DNA from: JAXGMV01 sp040768445
Lineage (GTDB): Bacteria; Chloroflexota; Anaerolineae; Anaerolineales; Anaerolineaceae
Direction: 5' to 3'
Assembly (NCBI GenBank): GCA_040768445.1
Contig: JAXGMV010000001.1
Span: 2,418,001 to 2,482,000, forward strand
DNA: 64,000 nt
A program made the position numbers and the translations under genes. The notes below the pieces were generated by a model. It was given only the letters and a program-made list of their open reading frames with translations. It was not told where the DNA came from and did no database searches. Position 1 is the first letter of the stretch. Each line of letters opens with the position of its first letter. Positions 26,313 through 34,989 of this stretch are shown piece after piece.

Positions 26313-27677
26313 TCAATTCGTAGACATGTCATCCTCATCAGGCGGCGGGTCTATTTTTTTGTTTTTCGATAAATAGGGAATATAGTTGACATGATAACGC
26401 GCTGGGATGGATCCACGTATCAGAACGCCACCTGATTCATGAGAGATTCGATCAATCTTTCCTTGATCGTGGAATAGTGAAATCAGTTGACCCTCTTTGT
26501 AGGGGAGGTTTACGGTGATTGGAATAAAGGTTTCGTATAAAAACTTTTTTATTGATATGAGTAATTCGTCTAAGCCTTCGCCAGTTTTGGCTGAAATTAA
26601 CACCTGGTTGGGGTACCAGTCAATGGCCCCCTGAGAAGGCATCTCTTCTAGAAGATCAATTTTATTTAATACCGTTATTACTGGTATATGGGATGCTTCA
26701 ATATCATTCAACGTTTTACTCACAGCTTCATAATGCGCCTTTGCATTGGGGTGGGAGATATCCACCATATGAATGAGAAAATCAGCATCATTTATCTCCT
26801 CAAGAGTGGCACGAAATGAGGCGACCAGTTGGGTTGGTAGCTTTTGAATAAAACCAACCGTGTCAGTAAATAACACTACTTCACCATCGGGTAGATCCAC
26901 ACGCCTGGTTGTAGGATCAAGGGTGGCAAACAGTTTGTCTGCGACATATACATCAGATTTAGATAATTTATTGAGCAGAGAGGACTTACCGGCATTCGTG
27001 TAGCCAATTAATGACACAATCGGAATTCTTGAGCGTCTCCTTTGAGCACGATGCCTCTCACGATGCTCTCGCACTTTTTCTAAATCATTTTTTAGTGAAC
27101 TTATACGGCGGTTTATCTCTCGCCGGTCAACTTCAAGTTGTGTTTCGCCAGGTCCACGCAGGCCGACACCTCCAGTTGATCCGCTTCTGCCCGATGTTCC
27201 GCCTGCCTGACGGGCAAGGTGGGTCCAGGCACGAGTCAAACGCGGGAGACGATATTCGTACTGTGCGAGTTCAACCTGCAGGATTCCTTCTCGGGTACGG
27301 GCATGTTGAGCAAAAATGTCAAGGATCAACGCTGTGCGATCAATTATTTTAATTTTGTCCTTGAATTCTTTCTCCAGCTCCCTCAAATGGCGCGGTGAGA
27401 GTTCAACATCAAACACTATGACTTCAGCAAGAAATTCATCTACTAGCGCTTTTATTTCTTCTACCTTACCGGAGCCAACATAAGTAACCGGGTTTGGTTG
27501 TGACAGCCTCTGGACTGTAGTACCAACGATTGACAGCCCCGCTGTTTCGCATAGTAATTCCAATTCCGCAAGAGAATCTTCAAGTGAAAGTAATTGATTA
27601 TCAGATCGTACTTCAACGCCGACCAGAAATGCGCGTTCCACAGGTGGTTTTGTAAATTCAGGTGTTTTTTTGGACAT
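26313..27677 (-). CDS. hflX: Ribosome-associated GTPase HflX
   Basis: HflX splits or rescues stalled ribosomes under stress. The N-terminal domain (about 15-190) includes TYVGSGKVEEIK and the Gly-rich GTSGRSGSTGGVGLRGPGE linker characteristic of the family. The G domain has GYTNAGKSSLLNKL (G1), DTVGFIQKLP (G3), NKIDLL (G4) and SAKTGEG (G5). A 60-residue C-terminal beta domain completes the normal 450-residue form. The acidic tail DPPPDEDDMSTN is likely disordered. It follows the M28 peptidase gene by 35 bases. Confidence 0.95.
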   Translation of the reverse strand: MSKKTPEFTKPPVERAFLVGVEVRSDNQLLSLEDSLAELELLCETAGLSIVGTTVQRLSQPNPVTYVGSGKVEEIKALVDEFLAEVIVFDVELSPRHLRELEKEFKDKIKIIDRTALILDIFAQHARTREGILQVELAQYEYRLPRLTRAWTHLARQAGGTSGRSGSTGGVGLRGPGETQLEVDRREINRRISSLKNDLEKVREHRERHRAQRRRSRIPIVSLIGYTNAGKSSLLNKLSKSDVYVADKLFATLDPTTRRVDLPDGEVVLFTDTVGFIQKLPTQLVASFRATLEEINDADFLIHMVDISHPNAKAHYEAVSKTLNDIEASHIPVITVLNKIDLLEEMPSQGAIDWYPNQVLISAKTGEGLDELLISIKKFLYETFIPITVNLPYKEGQLISLFHDQGKIDRISHESGGVLIRGSIPARYHVNYIPYLSKNKKIDPPPDEDDMSTN

Positions 27678-27712
27678 AAAATCCCAGTGTGTGAAATTCC
27701 ATTAATATAATA

Positions 27713-28630
27713 TTACTCATTATGCAAATCATAGTTTGTGAGATATTCAAACAATACGGTACCAACAATGTGTAGCGACTCTGATGAAACTTTATCCGTG
27801 GTGTCATTGGTGGTGTGCCAGTATGGATAGTCAAAATCAATGATATCTACTGCATCAATACCTGCCTGTAAAAATGGTGTATGGTCATCAAGCATTGAGT
27901 ATTTAGGTTCAGGTATAAAGTAATTTGCATAACCAAGGTTGTTGGCAATCGTCCAAAGCTTATTGGACAGGGCTGGGTTAGAGTTACCTTCTAAATAAAT
28001 ATTCAGATCGCTATCTCCTATCATATCAACAATTAATGCCTGATCAGGTAAATCTGTTAGCTGTTCAACAAAATGAGTAGACCCGACAATCCACTGCCAC
28101 TCATTGATATCTCCCTGATCTTCTGCATCGAAAAAGACCAGCCAGACGTTAACAGGAAGATCTTGAGGCAGGGCAGCAGCGAGGCCAAGCAGTACAGCAA
28201 CACCCGATGCACCATCATTTGCCCCGGGTACAGGCTGCAATTGATTTGTTGCAATCGGATCTCTGTCAGCATAACGGCGCGTGTCATAATGTGCGCCCAG
28301 GATAATCCAGGGTTTATCAGCATTGAATTGTCTTTTTGCAACTATGTTTGTGATTTTCACATCTTTATATTCGGATTGCCATGTTTCAGATAACCAGCCA
28401 GAGTCTGTCAGTTCAGATTGAATGTAATTGATAATTTTTTCATGGCCATCAGAACCAGGGTGCCGGCTGCCAAATTTCATTTGTTCTTGGAGATAGGTAT
28501 AAGCCAGTGATGAATCAAAATCTGTAGACAGCTCACTTTTTGTGCATGCTGATAATAGCAAGCTGGATGAAAAAAACAATATTAAGTAAATCAGGCATGC
28601 GTTGATCTGTTTCGAGTGAAATGAACTCAT
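27713..28630 (-). CDS. M28 family lipoprotein peptidase, glutaminyl-cyclase-like
   Basis: An exported zinc aminopeptidase or glutaminyl-peptide cyclotransferase-like enzyme. Residues 1-29 form a lipoprotein signal (LLLSAC). Zinc ligands are recognisable: His and Asp in LGAHYDTRRYAD and GANDGASG, the catalytic Glu in FFDAEDQGD, Asp in VDMIGDSDL and a late His in PYWHTTNDT. The order and the DDHTPFLQAGIDAVDIIDFDY stretch are closer to glutaminyl cyclases than to aminopeptidases. It overlaps trmFO by 4 bases. Confidence 0.85.
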   Translation of the reverse strand: MSSFHSKQINACLIYLILFFSSSLLLSACTKSELSTDFDSSLAYTYLQEQMKFGSRHPGSDGHEKIINYIQSELTDSGWLSETWQSEYKDVKITNIVAKRQFNADKPWIILGAHYDTRRYADRDPIATNQLQPVPGANDGASGVAVLLGLAAALPQDLPVNVWLVFFDAEDQGDINEWQWIVGSTHFVEQLTDLPDQALIVDMIGDSDLNIYLEGNSNPALSNKLWTIANNLGYANYFIPEPKYSMLDDHTPFLQAGIDAVDIIDFDYPYWHTTNDTTDKVSSESLHIVGTVLFEYLTNYDLHNE

Positions 28631-29967
28631 AGGACTTGTTTTAATTCAGAAATTGCCTGCTGTGATTGAGAAATCCAATAGTCTACTCTTGATTTTCTAG
28701 TTTTTGAAACAAGTTCAGGAAAGGGCAACAAGCCAAAATTTGCTTTCATTGGTTGGAAGTGTAACACGTCAGCATTAGAAATATAATGACACAAAGCGCC
28801 AATCATGGTAGTTGTGGGGAAACTAATTGGCTCCTGATTATCTAAAACCCTGGATAAATTTACTCCTGCAACAAACCCTGAGGCAATATTGCCAAGATAT
28901 CCCTCAATACCTGTGATTTGGCCGGCTGCATAAATTGTTTTATTGTTCTTGAAACCAAGTGTACTGTTAAGAAGGTTCGGAGAACTTATGTAAGTGTTTC
29001 TGTGCATTTGTCCAAAGCGCATAAACTCAGCTCTTTCTAAAGCTGGTATGATGCCCAATACGCGTTTTTGTTCTGAGTACAAAAGATTGGTTTGAAAGCC
29101 TACCAGGTTATACAACGATCCAGCGATATTATCTTGACGAAGTTGTAAAACAGCATAGGGTCTTTTTCCTGTGGCAGGATCAATAAGACCAACAGGGCGC
29201 ATTGGACCATATGCAAGAGACATCGGGCTTCGTCCAGCGAGAATTTCAATTGGAAGACAACCCTCAAAATACTCTCCTTTACCTGCTTTTACACCATTGT
29301 CAATTCTGGTTTCAAAGTCAGAAAGAGAATTTCTCTTTGCACCTAATAACTCATTGATGAATAGTTCATATTGATCACAAGTAAGCGGGCAATTGAGGTA
29401 ATCACCTTCTTGGGTAGTACCTCGCTCATAACGCGAGCCAAAGAACGCATGGTTCAAATTGATTGACTCACGTGTGATAATAGGTGCGAGTGCATCGTAA
29501 AAAAAGAGGTTGTCTTCACCAGTAAAAATTTTCAGGTTTTGACTCAGCAAGTTAGATGTCAACGGACCAGAAGCAATAATTACAGGGTCTTGTGGCAAAT
29601 TTACGACTTCTTGCCTGGTTACTGTAATGTTTGGGTGATTAAAAATTTTCTGTGAAACAAGATCAGAAAACTTATCACGATCAACAGCAAGAGCGCCGCC
29701 GGCTGGCAGTTGGGTTTGTTCAGCGCAATCAACAAGCAGTGAATCAAGGGATTTCAGTTCGTTAAACAATAACCCGGATGCACGGGTGATTAGTTGTGAA
29801 CCAAGTGAATTGGAGCAAACCAGCTCTGACAAGCCATCAGTAGTGTGAGCTTCGGTCATTTTACCTGGCCTCATTTCAAATAATTGCACATGATGTCCAA
29901 ACTCGGCAGCCTGCCATGCTGCTTCGCAACCAGCCAAACCTCCACCAATGATGATTATTTCAGCCAT
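28627..29967 (-). CDS. trmFO: Methylenetetrahydrofolate-tRNA-(uracil-5-)-methyltransferase
   Basis: Makes ribothymidine at position 54 of tRNA using 5,10-methylene-THF and FADH2. The N-terminal dinucleotide motif IIIGGGLAGCEAAWQAA, the LFEMRPGKMTEAH and LVCSNSLGSQ blocks, and the conserved FEGCLPIEILAGRSPMSLAYGP region (Cys nucleophile) are all diagnostic. 446 residues is normal. First gene of a minus-strand operon trmFO - M28 peptidase - hflX, divergent from rpoN. Confidence 0.96.
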   Translation of the reverse strand: MAEIIIIGGGLAGCEAAWQAAEFGHHVQLFEMRPGKMTEAHTTDGLSELVCSNSLGSQLITRASGLLFNELKSLDSLLVDCAEQTQLPAGGALAVDRDKFSDLVSQKIFNHPNITVTRQEVVNLPQDPVIIASGPLTSNLLSQNLKIFTGEDNLFFYDALAPIITRESINLNHAFFGSRYERGTTQEGDYLNCPLTCDQYELFINELLGAKRNSLSDFETRIDNGVKAGKGEYFEGCLPIEILAGRSPMSLAYGPMRPVGLIDPATGKRPYAVLQLRQDNIAGSLYNLVGFQTNLLYSEQKRVLGIIPALERAEFMRFGQMHRNTYISSPNLLNSTLGFKNNKTIYAAGQITGIEGYLGNIASGFVAGVNLSRVLDNQEPISFPTTTMIGALCHYISNADVLHFQPMKANFGLLPFPELVSKTRKSRVDYWISQSQQAISELKQVL

Positions 29968-30002
29968 TAGAGGATTTTACCATCAGAGAGTGAATCTATT
30001 GC

Positions 30003-30018
30003 TGGCATATAACTTGCA
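30003..30018 (+). promoter_or_regulatory. Sigma-54 (-24/-12) promoter of rpoN
   Basis: TGGCAT-N5-TTGCA with GG and GC exactly 12 bases apart. It ends 41 bases before the rpoN ATG in the divergent trmFO-rpoN gap, where a downstream start is expected near 30029. It implies that sigma-54 drives its own gene. Confidence 0.75.
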
Positions 30019-30059
30019 ACAATGTTATATAATAGATTTACTTTTGAGGATGGACAGAG

Positions 30060-31484
30060 ATGTTTCAATCACATTTTCAGGATATTAGACCGCTTACAAC
30101 AGCTCATTTGGCTCAGACCATGGCATTACTTTCACTAACTAATGTTGAACTACGCCAGCAAATTGAGTCAGAGATAGCTGCGAATCCTGCACTTGAGATA
30201 AAAGATGAAAGACGCTGCCCAACATGTAAACGTGTTTTACCTGAGCGAGGCACATGCCCAATCTGCACCCAGGCAAGCGCCAACACAAAGAATGAACCTG
30301 TCGTATTTATTTCTCCCCGAGATGATTTTTATTCTTCAAATTACACTGACAGGGACAATGGGGACTCGATGATGGAGGATAGTTTTACACCATCGAAAGA
30401 GGATCTTTCCGCCTATATTTATCGCCTTGTTGCAGCAGAAATTTCTGAGACCGAACAGCAGATCTTGATATTTTTATTAGCTTCGTTGGATGATGACGGT
30501 TTTATCACAATTGGGCTTGATGAAGTTGCATCTTATTTCCATGTACCGTTAGCTGAAGTAAAAGTTGTCCAAAAAGCGATACAGAGAATTGAGCCTTATG
30601 GCATCGGATCACAATCGCCTGTGGAAGCACTGATGATACAGCTGGAGATGTTGACTGACATATGTCCAAACACACAATTGGCTCGACAAATTATTGGTAG
30701 CCATTTGGACATGCTTAGCCACAGGCAGTTCAGTGAAATGGCAAAATTGTTAGAATGCTCATCAAAAGAAATAGAGCAAGCAGCGAAATTTATTGGTGAC
30801 AATCTTTACCCGTTTCCTGGCCGAGCGCACTGGGGTGATCAGAGACAACCGGGAAACGACGCGCCATCTGCATATCATCAGCCTGACATTATTATTAATC
30901 ACGTCAATGAAGACCCCACAAAACCACTGGCTGTGGAAATTATCATGCCTTTGAGTGGCACTTTAAGAGTTAATCCATTATTTAAACAAGCAATTAAAGA
31001 AGCTGATGATGAGAAAAAAGAAGAATGGAAGAATGACCTTGAAAGGGCTTCTTTGTTTGTGAAGTGCATACAACAGCGGAACCACACAATGAAGCGTTTG
31101 ATGCAGCGAATCGTGTCTATTCAAACAGAGTTTATCATCCATGGTGAAAAATATTTGAATCCGGTGACACGTGTTCAGATTTCTCGAGAATTAGGCGTGC
31201 ATGAATCTACGATCTCAAGGGCAGTTTCGAACAAGTCAGTACAGCTTCCTAACCGAAAAATTATTCCAATGGCTGCTTTTTTCGATCGAAGCCTTCAAAC
31301 ACGCACGGTCTTAAAAGAAATTATTCAAAAAGAAAATAAACCACTGAGTGACTCGGAACTGGTAAAATTGTTAGCAAGACAAGGCTACGATGTGGCCAGA
31401 AGGACAGTAGCCAAGTATCGGGCAATGGAAGGAATACTTCCAGCTCACATGCGGAAAATTATGACTTCTGCAAGACAAACATAA
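30060..31484 (+). CDS. rpoN: RNA polymerase sigma-54 factor with a Cys4 insert
   Basis: The alternative sigma factor that needs an ATP-driven activator to open promoters. Region I (about 1-48) is Gln/Leu-rich (LAQTMALLSLTNVELRQQI). A Cys4 insert, CPTC...CPIC (Cys53, 56, 66, 69), follows, then an acidic linker. The core-binding domain lies at about 110-240, the HTH region (TRVQISRELGVHESTISRAVSNK) near 380 and the RpoN box as ARRTVAKYR close to residue 450, reading the -24 element. The zinc-ribbon-like insert is not part of the standard family layout. First gene of a three-gene regulatory operon with the kinase (20 bases on) and activator. Confidence 0.94.
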   Translation: MFQSHFQDIRPLTTAHLAQTMALLSLTNVELRQQIESEIAANPALEIKDERRCPTCKRVLPERGTCPICTQASANTKNEPVVFISPRDDFYSSNYTDRDNGDSMMEDSFTPSKEDLSAYIYRLVAAEISETEQQILIFLLASLDDDGFITIGLDEVASYFHVPLAEVKVVQKAIQRIEPYGIGSQSPVEALMIQLEMLTDICPNTQLARQIIGSHLDMLSHRQFSEMAKLLECSSKEIEQAAKFIGDNLYPFPGRAHWGDQRQPGNDAPSAYHQPDIIINHVNEDPTKPLAVEIIMPLSGTLRVNPLFKQAIKEADDEKKEEWKNDLERASLFVKCIQQRNHTMKRLMQRIVSIQTEFIIHGEKYLNPVTRVQISRELGVHESTISRAVSNKSVQLPNRKIIPMAAFFDRSLQTRTVLKEIIQKENKPLSDSELVKLLARQGYDVARRTVAKYRAMEGILPAHMRKIMTSARQT

Positions 31485-31504
31485 ATGATGCATGAGTATT
31501 TTTT

Positions 31505-33421
31505 ATGAAAAAACGCCAAACTGGAGAAGAGAGAAAGGCATTATTAAAACAGTTAATCGATTTCATTTCTGAGCCGGTAGCATTATTCAATTTTTCTGAT
31601 AAAAGTATCATTTTTGCAAATGATGCCTTTTATTTTTTAACAGGAACATTACCTGAAGAAGTTGTAGGAAATCAAATCAGTGACTATTTTTCATTTGGAG
31701 ACAATGATGATTTCCATGAAAAGACAATTGAAGAAAGCAACCTGAGGAGAAAATTGCTTGATCCCATTACAGTTAGTGTGACCATTCGCTTGCTTGAGAA
31801 TGTTGAAAATATTGCACTCATAAAAGTTAAACCGCAAGGAAATCAAAGCAACAAATTATTTCTCTCTGAAAATATATTTCTCAAGGATATTGAATTTTTA
31901 GTTGATAGTACTGAATTGGAACAGGCTTATGAAAGAGCTTTGGTAATACTCAGATCTCTGTGTAAAAGTGATTTTATTTGTATTTACCAGATAGACCATA
32001 ATCATAACTATCTCTCAAAAGCAGCCACTCTTGAGCCAGATATTCTCATCTTTCCTGCCCAATTGCCAATATCTGATTTTGCCCGCCTGTCACAATCTTA
32101 TAAGTGGACTAGCAAAGATTCAACAATTACAGAAATTCATACTTCTGCAAAGGCCGCAGACCTGCTTCAAGTGATAACAAATCCGCTTGGGAACGAAAAT
32201 TCTCTTTTTGGATTGATTGCAATAGGATGGGGTGAAAAACCTGCGGAAGAGTTTAACAAAGCTCACTTGATAATGATTGTGAATATGCTGTCACGTTATT
32301 ACAAGAATACTTTAATTTATCACAATCTTGAAAAACTAAAATTTGACCTTGAACACAATCTTACTGTTAGAAATTCTCAAATGGAAAACATACGGCAGGG
32401 GTTATTGGTGGTTCAACCCGATTTTAATATTGCTGAAATTAACAATGCCGCAGAGTTAATGCTTGGTTTCTCAGACAGAGAAGTAAATGGGCAGCCTGTA
32501 GAGAATGTAATTATTGGTGCTGAAGGACTTATGTCAGCATTAAAAACAGCGCTCTCAGGAGTAGGGATTCACGATATCGGAAATTTTTCTATTCACAGGC
32601 GAGATGGTCAAACTGTACCAGTAAAAATACAAGCCTTGCCTGTACTGGTTGATAATCATGTTGTCTCTATGTTAATCATTATTGACGACATAAGTGAGCG
32701 TCAGCAGTATCAACTAAGAGCACAACACCTTGAACAGCGTGCGATATTAGGTGAATTTTCAGCTGTTTTTGCCCATGAGGTTAGGAATCCTGTTAACAAC
32801 ATCTCAACCGGCTTACAACTGCTAGAAACTAAATTATCAAAAGATGATCCAAACCTTGGTAATATCAACCGAATGCAAGCGGATTGCCAGCGCATCAATC
32901 ATCTGATGGAATCAGTTTTGGCTTTTTCAAGACCGATTGAGCCAGCCATGGAAAATATCGACTTAATTTTCCTTTTACAGCGAGTTCTTGATAAATGGCA
33001 TCCACGTTTCATGAAAGTAAAAGTGGAGCCTTATTTCCAATTTGATGGTGAAATACCCCGTATAAATGGCGATTCTCGGTCACTTGAGAGAGTATTTATT
33101 AATCTCATTGGCAATGCAGTTGAGGCAATGAAGGATACAGGGGGTATACTCTCTGTAAAAATGAGAGTAACTTCTGAGTTGGCAGGCATGCCGCACGTGG
33201 AAATTGCCATATCCGATACTGGTCCAGGTATTCCTGATGAGATTAAAGAGGATATTTTTAAACCATTTGTATCAACAACTACTAATGGCACTGGGCTCGG
33301 TTTGGCGATTTCCTATCGGATAGTTACTGGACATAAGGGCACAATGAAATTTAAAACTTTCCCTGGTGGTACTGTATTTTTTGTTTATCTGCCTATCAAA
33401 TACGGAGAAAAAATCGAATGA
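31505..33421 (+). CDS. Cytosolic PAS/GAF sensor histidine kinase, NtrB-like
   Basis: A soluble sensor kinase with no transmembrane helix. A PAS domain covers about 12-110 (IIFANDAFYFLTGTLPEEVVG), a GAF-like domain about 130-275, a second PAS about 290-395 (NIAEINNAAELMLGFSDREV). HisKA has FAHEVRNPVNNIS with His424 as phosphorylation site, and the ATPase domain has NLIGNAVEAM, DTGPGIPDEI and GTGLGLAIS. The HEVRNP motif is the one of NtrB and related kinases that serve sigma-54 activators. It overlaps the next gene by 4 bases, so the activator is its partner. The ligand is unknown; an intracellular signal is expected. Confidence 0.92.
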   Translation: MKKRQTGEERKALLKQLIDFISEPVALFNFSDKSIIFANDAFYFLTGTLPEEVVGNQISDYFSFGDNDDFHEKTIEESNLRRKLLDPITVSVTIRLLENVENIALIKVKPQGNQSNKLFLSENIFLKDIEFLVDSTELEQAYERALVILRSLCKSDFICIYQIDHNHNYLSKAATLEPDILIFPAQLPISDFARLSQSYKWTSKDSTITEIHTSAKAADLLQVITNPLGNENSLFGLIAIGWGEKPAEEFNKAHLIMIVNMLSRYYKNTLIYHNLEKLKFDLEHNLTVRNSQMENIRQGLLVVQPDFNIAEINNAAELMLGFSDREVNGQPVENVIIGAEGLMSALKTALSGVGIHDIGNFSIHRRDGQTVPVKIQALPVLVDNHVVSMLIIIDDISERQQYQLRAQHLEQRAILGEFSAVFAHEVRNPVNNISTGLQLLETKLSKDDPNLGNINRMQADCQRINHLMESVLAFSRPIEPAMENIDLIFLLQRVLDKWHPRFMKVKVEPYFQFDGEIPRINGDSRSLERVFINLIGNAVEAMKDTGGILSVKMRVTSELAGMPHVEIAISDTGPGIPDEIKEDIFKPFVSTTTNGTGLGLAISYRIVTGHKGTMKFKTFPGGTVFFVYLPIKYGEKIE

Positions 33422-34584
33422 GTCTTACTGTACTTATCATTGATGACGAGGACCCAGCACGGATAAATATTGGAGAATTTCTCCAAGCAAAAGGGTATGA
33501 AGTTATTGCAGCGGCAACCCTGACAGAAGGTAGAACACACGTAATGGATGGCGATGCTGATATTGTTTTACTTGATGTTCGCTTACCTGATGGTTATGGT
33601 CCTAATCTGTTATACGAGATTTCTCAAATGCCAGTAAGAATCCCCGTTATTTTGATAACAGGTTACGGCGATATTGATATGGCTGTCGACGCTATGAAAA
33701 ATGGCGCACACGACTTTCTTACGAAGCCATTTGAATTCGAGCGACTTGAGCAGACACTTAAACGTGCAGGTGATGGCGTAAGGATGAAGCGCGAGTTAGA
33801 CCACCTGAGAAACAATCAACAACGAGTTGAGTTTGTTGTAGGAAAAAGCCCTTCATTCCAGCAAACACTCAGCTACGCAAAACGTGCTGCACAACTATCT
33901 GCGCCTGTTCTGATCACCGGGGAGACAGGCACAGGCAAAGAAATTCTTTCGAAATTTATCCATAAAAGTGGGCCAAGGCGTGATAAACCCTTTATTGCAA
34001 TAAATTGTGCTGCTATTCAAAGCACAATGTTGGAAACAGAATTATTTGGCCACGAAAAGGGGTCATTTACAAGCGCAGATAAGAATAAATATGGATTAAT
34101 GGAAATCGCGGATGACGGAATCCTTTTTTTGGATGAGATATCTTCAATGCCCATGGATATTCAAGCAAAATTACTTCGGGCAATTGACGAAAAGTCATTC
34201 CGCCGCGTTGGAGGTACCAACTTAATCAAGGTCGATGTACAAATTGTCGCTGCATCCAACCGGAATTTACCTTCCATGATTGAGGAAAATCAATTTCGAC
34301 AGGACCTGTATTATCGTTTGAAAGTTGTAGACCTGCATTTACCGCCATTACGTGATCGGAAAGAAGACATCCCAGAATTTGTAGGATATTTCATTCAGCT
34401 TCAGAATATGAAACTGGGGTTGAATATTACGAATATTACAGAGCGTGCTTTAACTGCTTTGACAAATTACAATTATCCAGGAAATATTCGCGAATTAAGC
34501 AATGCAATTGAAAGAGCCATGTTATTCTGTGATGATGCGGTTATTGATATTGGACATTTACCCTTAGATATTATTAACAGCTAG
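33418..34584 (+). CDS. Sigma-54-dependent response regulator lacking a DNA-binding domain
   Basis: An NtrC-family activator. Receiver domain 1-118 with Asp53 (LLDVRLPDG) as phosphoacceptor, then an AAA+ domain: Walker A GETGTGKE (168-175), Walker B ILFLDE (235-240), and DLYYRL near 296. The sigma-54-contacting loop, usually GAFTGA, reads GSFTSA (215-220). The protein ends at residue 388 right after the AAA+ lid; the Fis-type HTH of about 60-80 residues is missing, and the 55 bases before the next gene leave no room for a frameshifted one. Similar DBD-less activators (Helicobacter FlgR, Chlamydia CtcC) work from solution. Confidence 0.92.
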   Translation: MSLTVLIIDDEDPARINIGEFLQAKGYEVIAAATLTEGRTHVMDGDADIVLLDVRLPDGYGPNLLYEISQMPVRIPVILITGYGDIDMAVDAMKNGAHDFLTKPFEFERLEQTLKRAGDGVRMKRELDHLRNNQQRVEFVVGKSPSFQQTLSYAKRAAQLSAPVLITGETGTGKEILSKFIHKSGPRRDKPFIAINCAAIQSTMLETELFGHEKGSFTSADKNKYGLMEIADDGILFLDEISSMPMDIQAKLLRAIDEKSFRRVGGTNLIKVDVQIVAASNRNLPSMIEENQFRQDLYYRLKVVDLHLPPLRDRKEDIPEFVGYFIQLQNMKLGLNITNITERALTALTNYNYPGNIRELSNAIERAMLFCDDAVIDIGHLPLDIINS

Positions 34585-34593
34585 AAGCATATC

Positions 34594-34609
34594 TGGCACA
34601 GAACTTGCA
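34594..34609 (+). promoter_or_regulatory. Sigma-54 (-24/-12) promoter of the TPR/protease operon
   Basis: TGGCAC-N5-TTGCA matches the consensus at essentially every conserved base, with GG to GC spacing of 12. It is 10 bases after the activator stop and 33 before the ATG at 34643. No other promoter is visible in the gap. Confidence 0.85.
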
Positions 34610-34642
34610 TCATACTTCATACGGATTAATCCAGGAGGTATG

Positions 34643-34966
34643 ATGAACCCTATTACATTAAATGATATTTTACTTGTGATGACGATCGCCATATTCGTCA
34701 TTGGAATTGTTGCTGTTGTAGCCGGCGTATTAATCCTGGTCTTTAGGGTAATGGGTGAAGACGTGCGGTTAATCACCAGTGAATCTGCAAAATTGATGCA
34801 CAAGGGTATCACTGAAGATCTGTCAGGGTTGGTGGGAAATACTGCAATGCTTATCGATTCTTTGGATGAGTTAGTTAAAACCACCCGAGGCGTTGGTATG
34901 CTCCTTGTGGCGTTTGGTTTTATTTTTGTGATGGTTTCGTATTACTTTATAAGCAGGATAAATTAG
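34643..34966 (+). CDS. Small two-helix membrane protein of the sigma-54 operon
   Basis: No family recognised. Two ATGs are adjacent; AGGAGG at 34633-34638 is one base from the first and four from the second, so 34643 is chosen (107 residues, MNPITLND). One long hydrophobic helix covers about 8-36 and another about 83-103. Between them is a 45-residue amphipathic stretch (LITSESAKLMHKGITEDLSG, LIDSLDELVKTT). With so simple a design it may anchor or report to the large TPR proteins encoded 23 bases downstream. First gene after the sigma-54 promoter. Confidence 0.75.
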   Translation: MNPITLNDILLVMTIAIFVIGIVAVVAGVLILVFRVMGEDVRLITSESAKLMHKGITEDLSGLVGNTAMLIDSLDELVKTTRGVGMLLVAFGFIFVMVSYYFISRIN

Positions 34967-34989
34967 AAAAATTGTTTTTAGGATCATAA

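Noticed and set aside
34560..34640. A frameshifted HTH domain after the activator
   Set aside because: Only 55 bases separate the genes and they contain the sigma-54 promoter and ribosome site, so no HTH can be hidden there.
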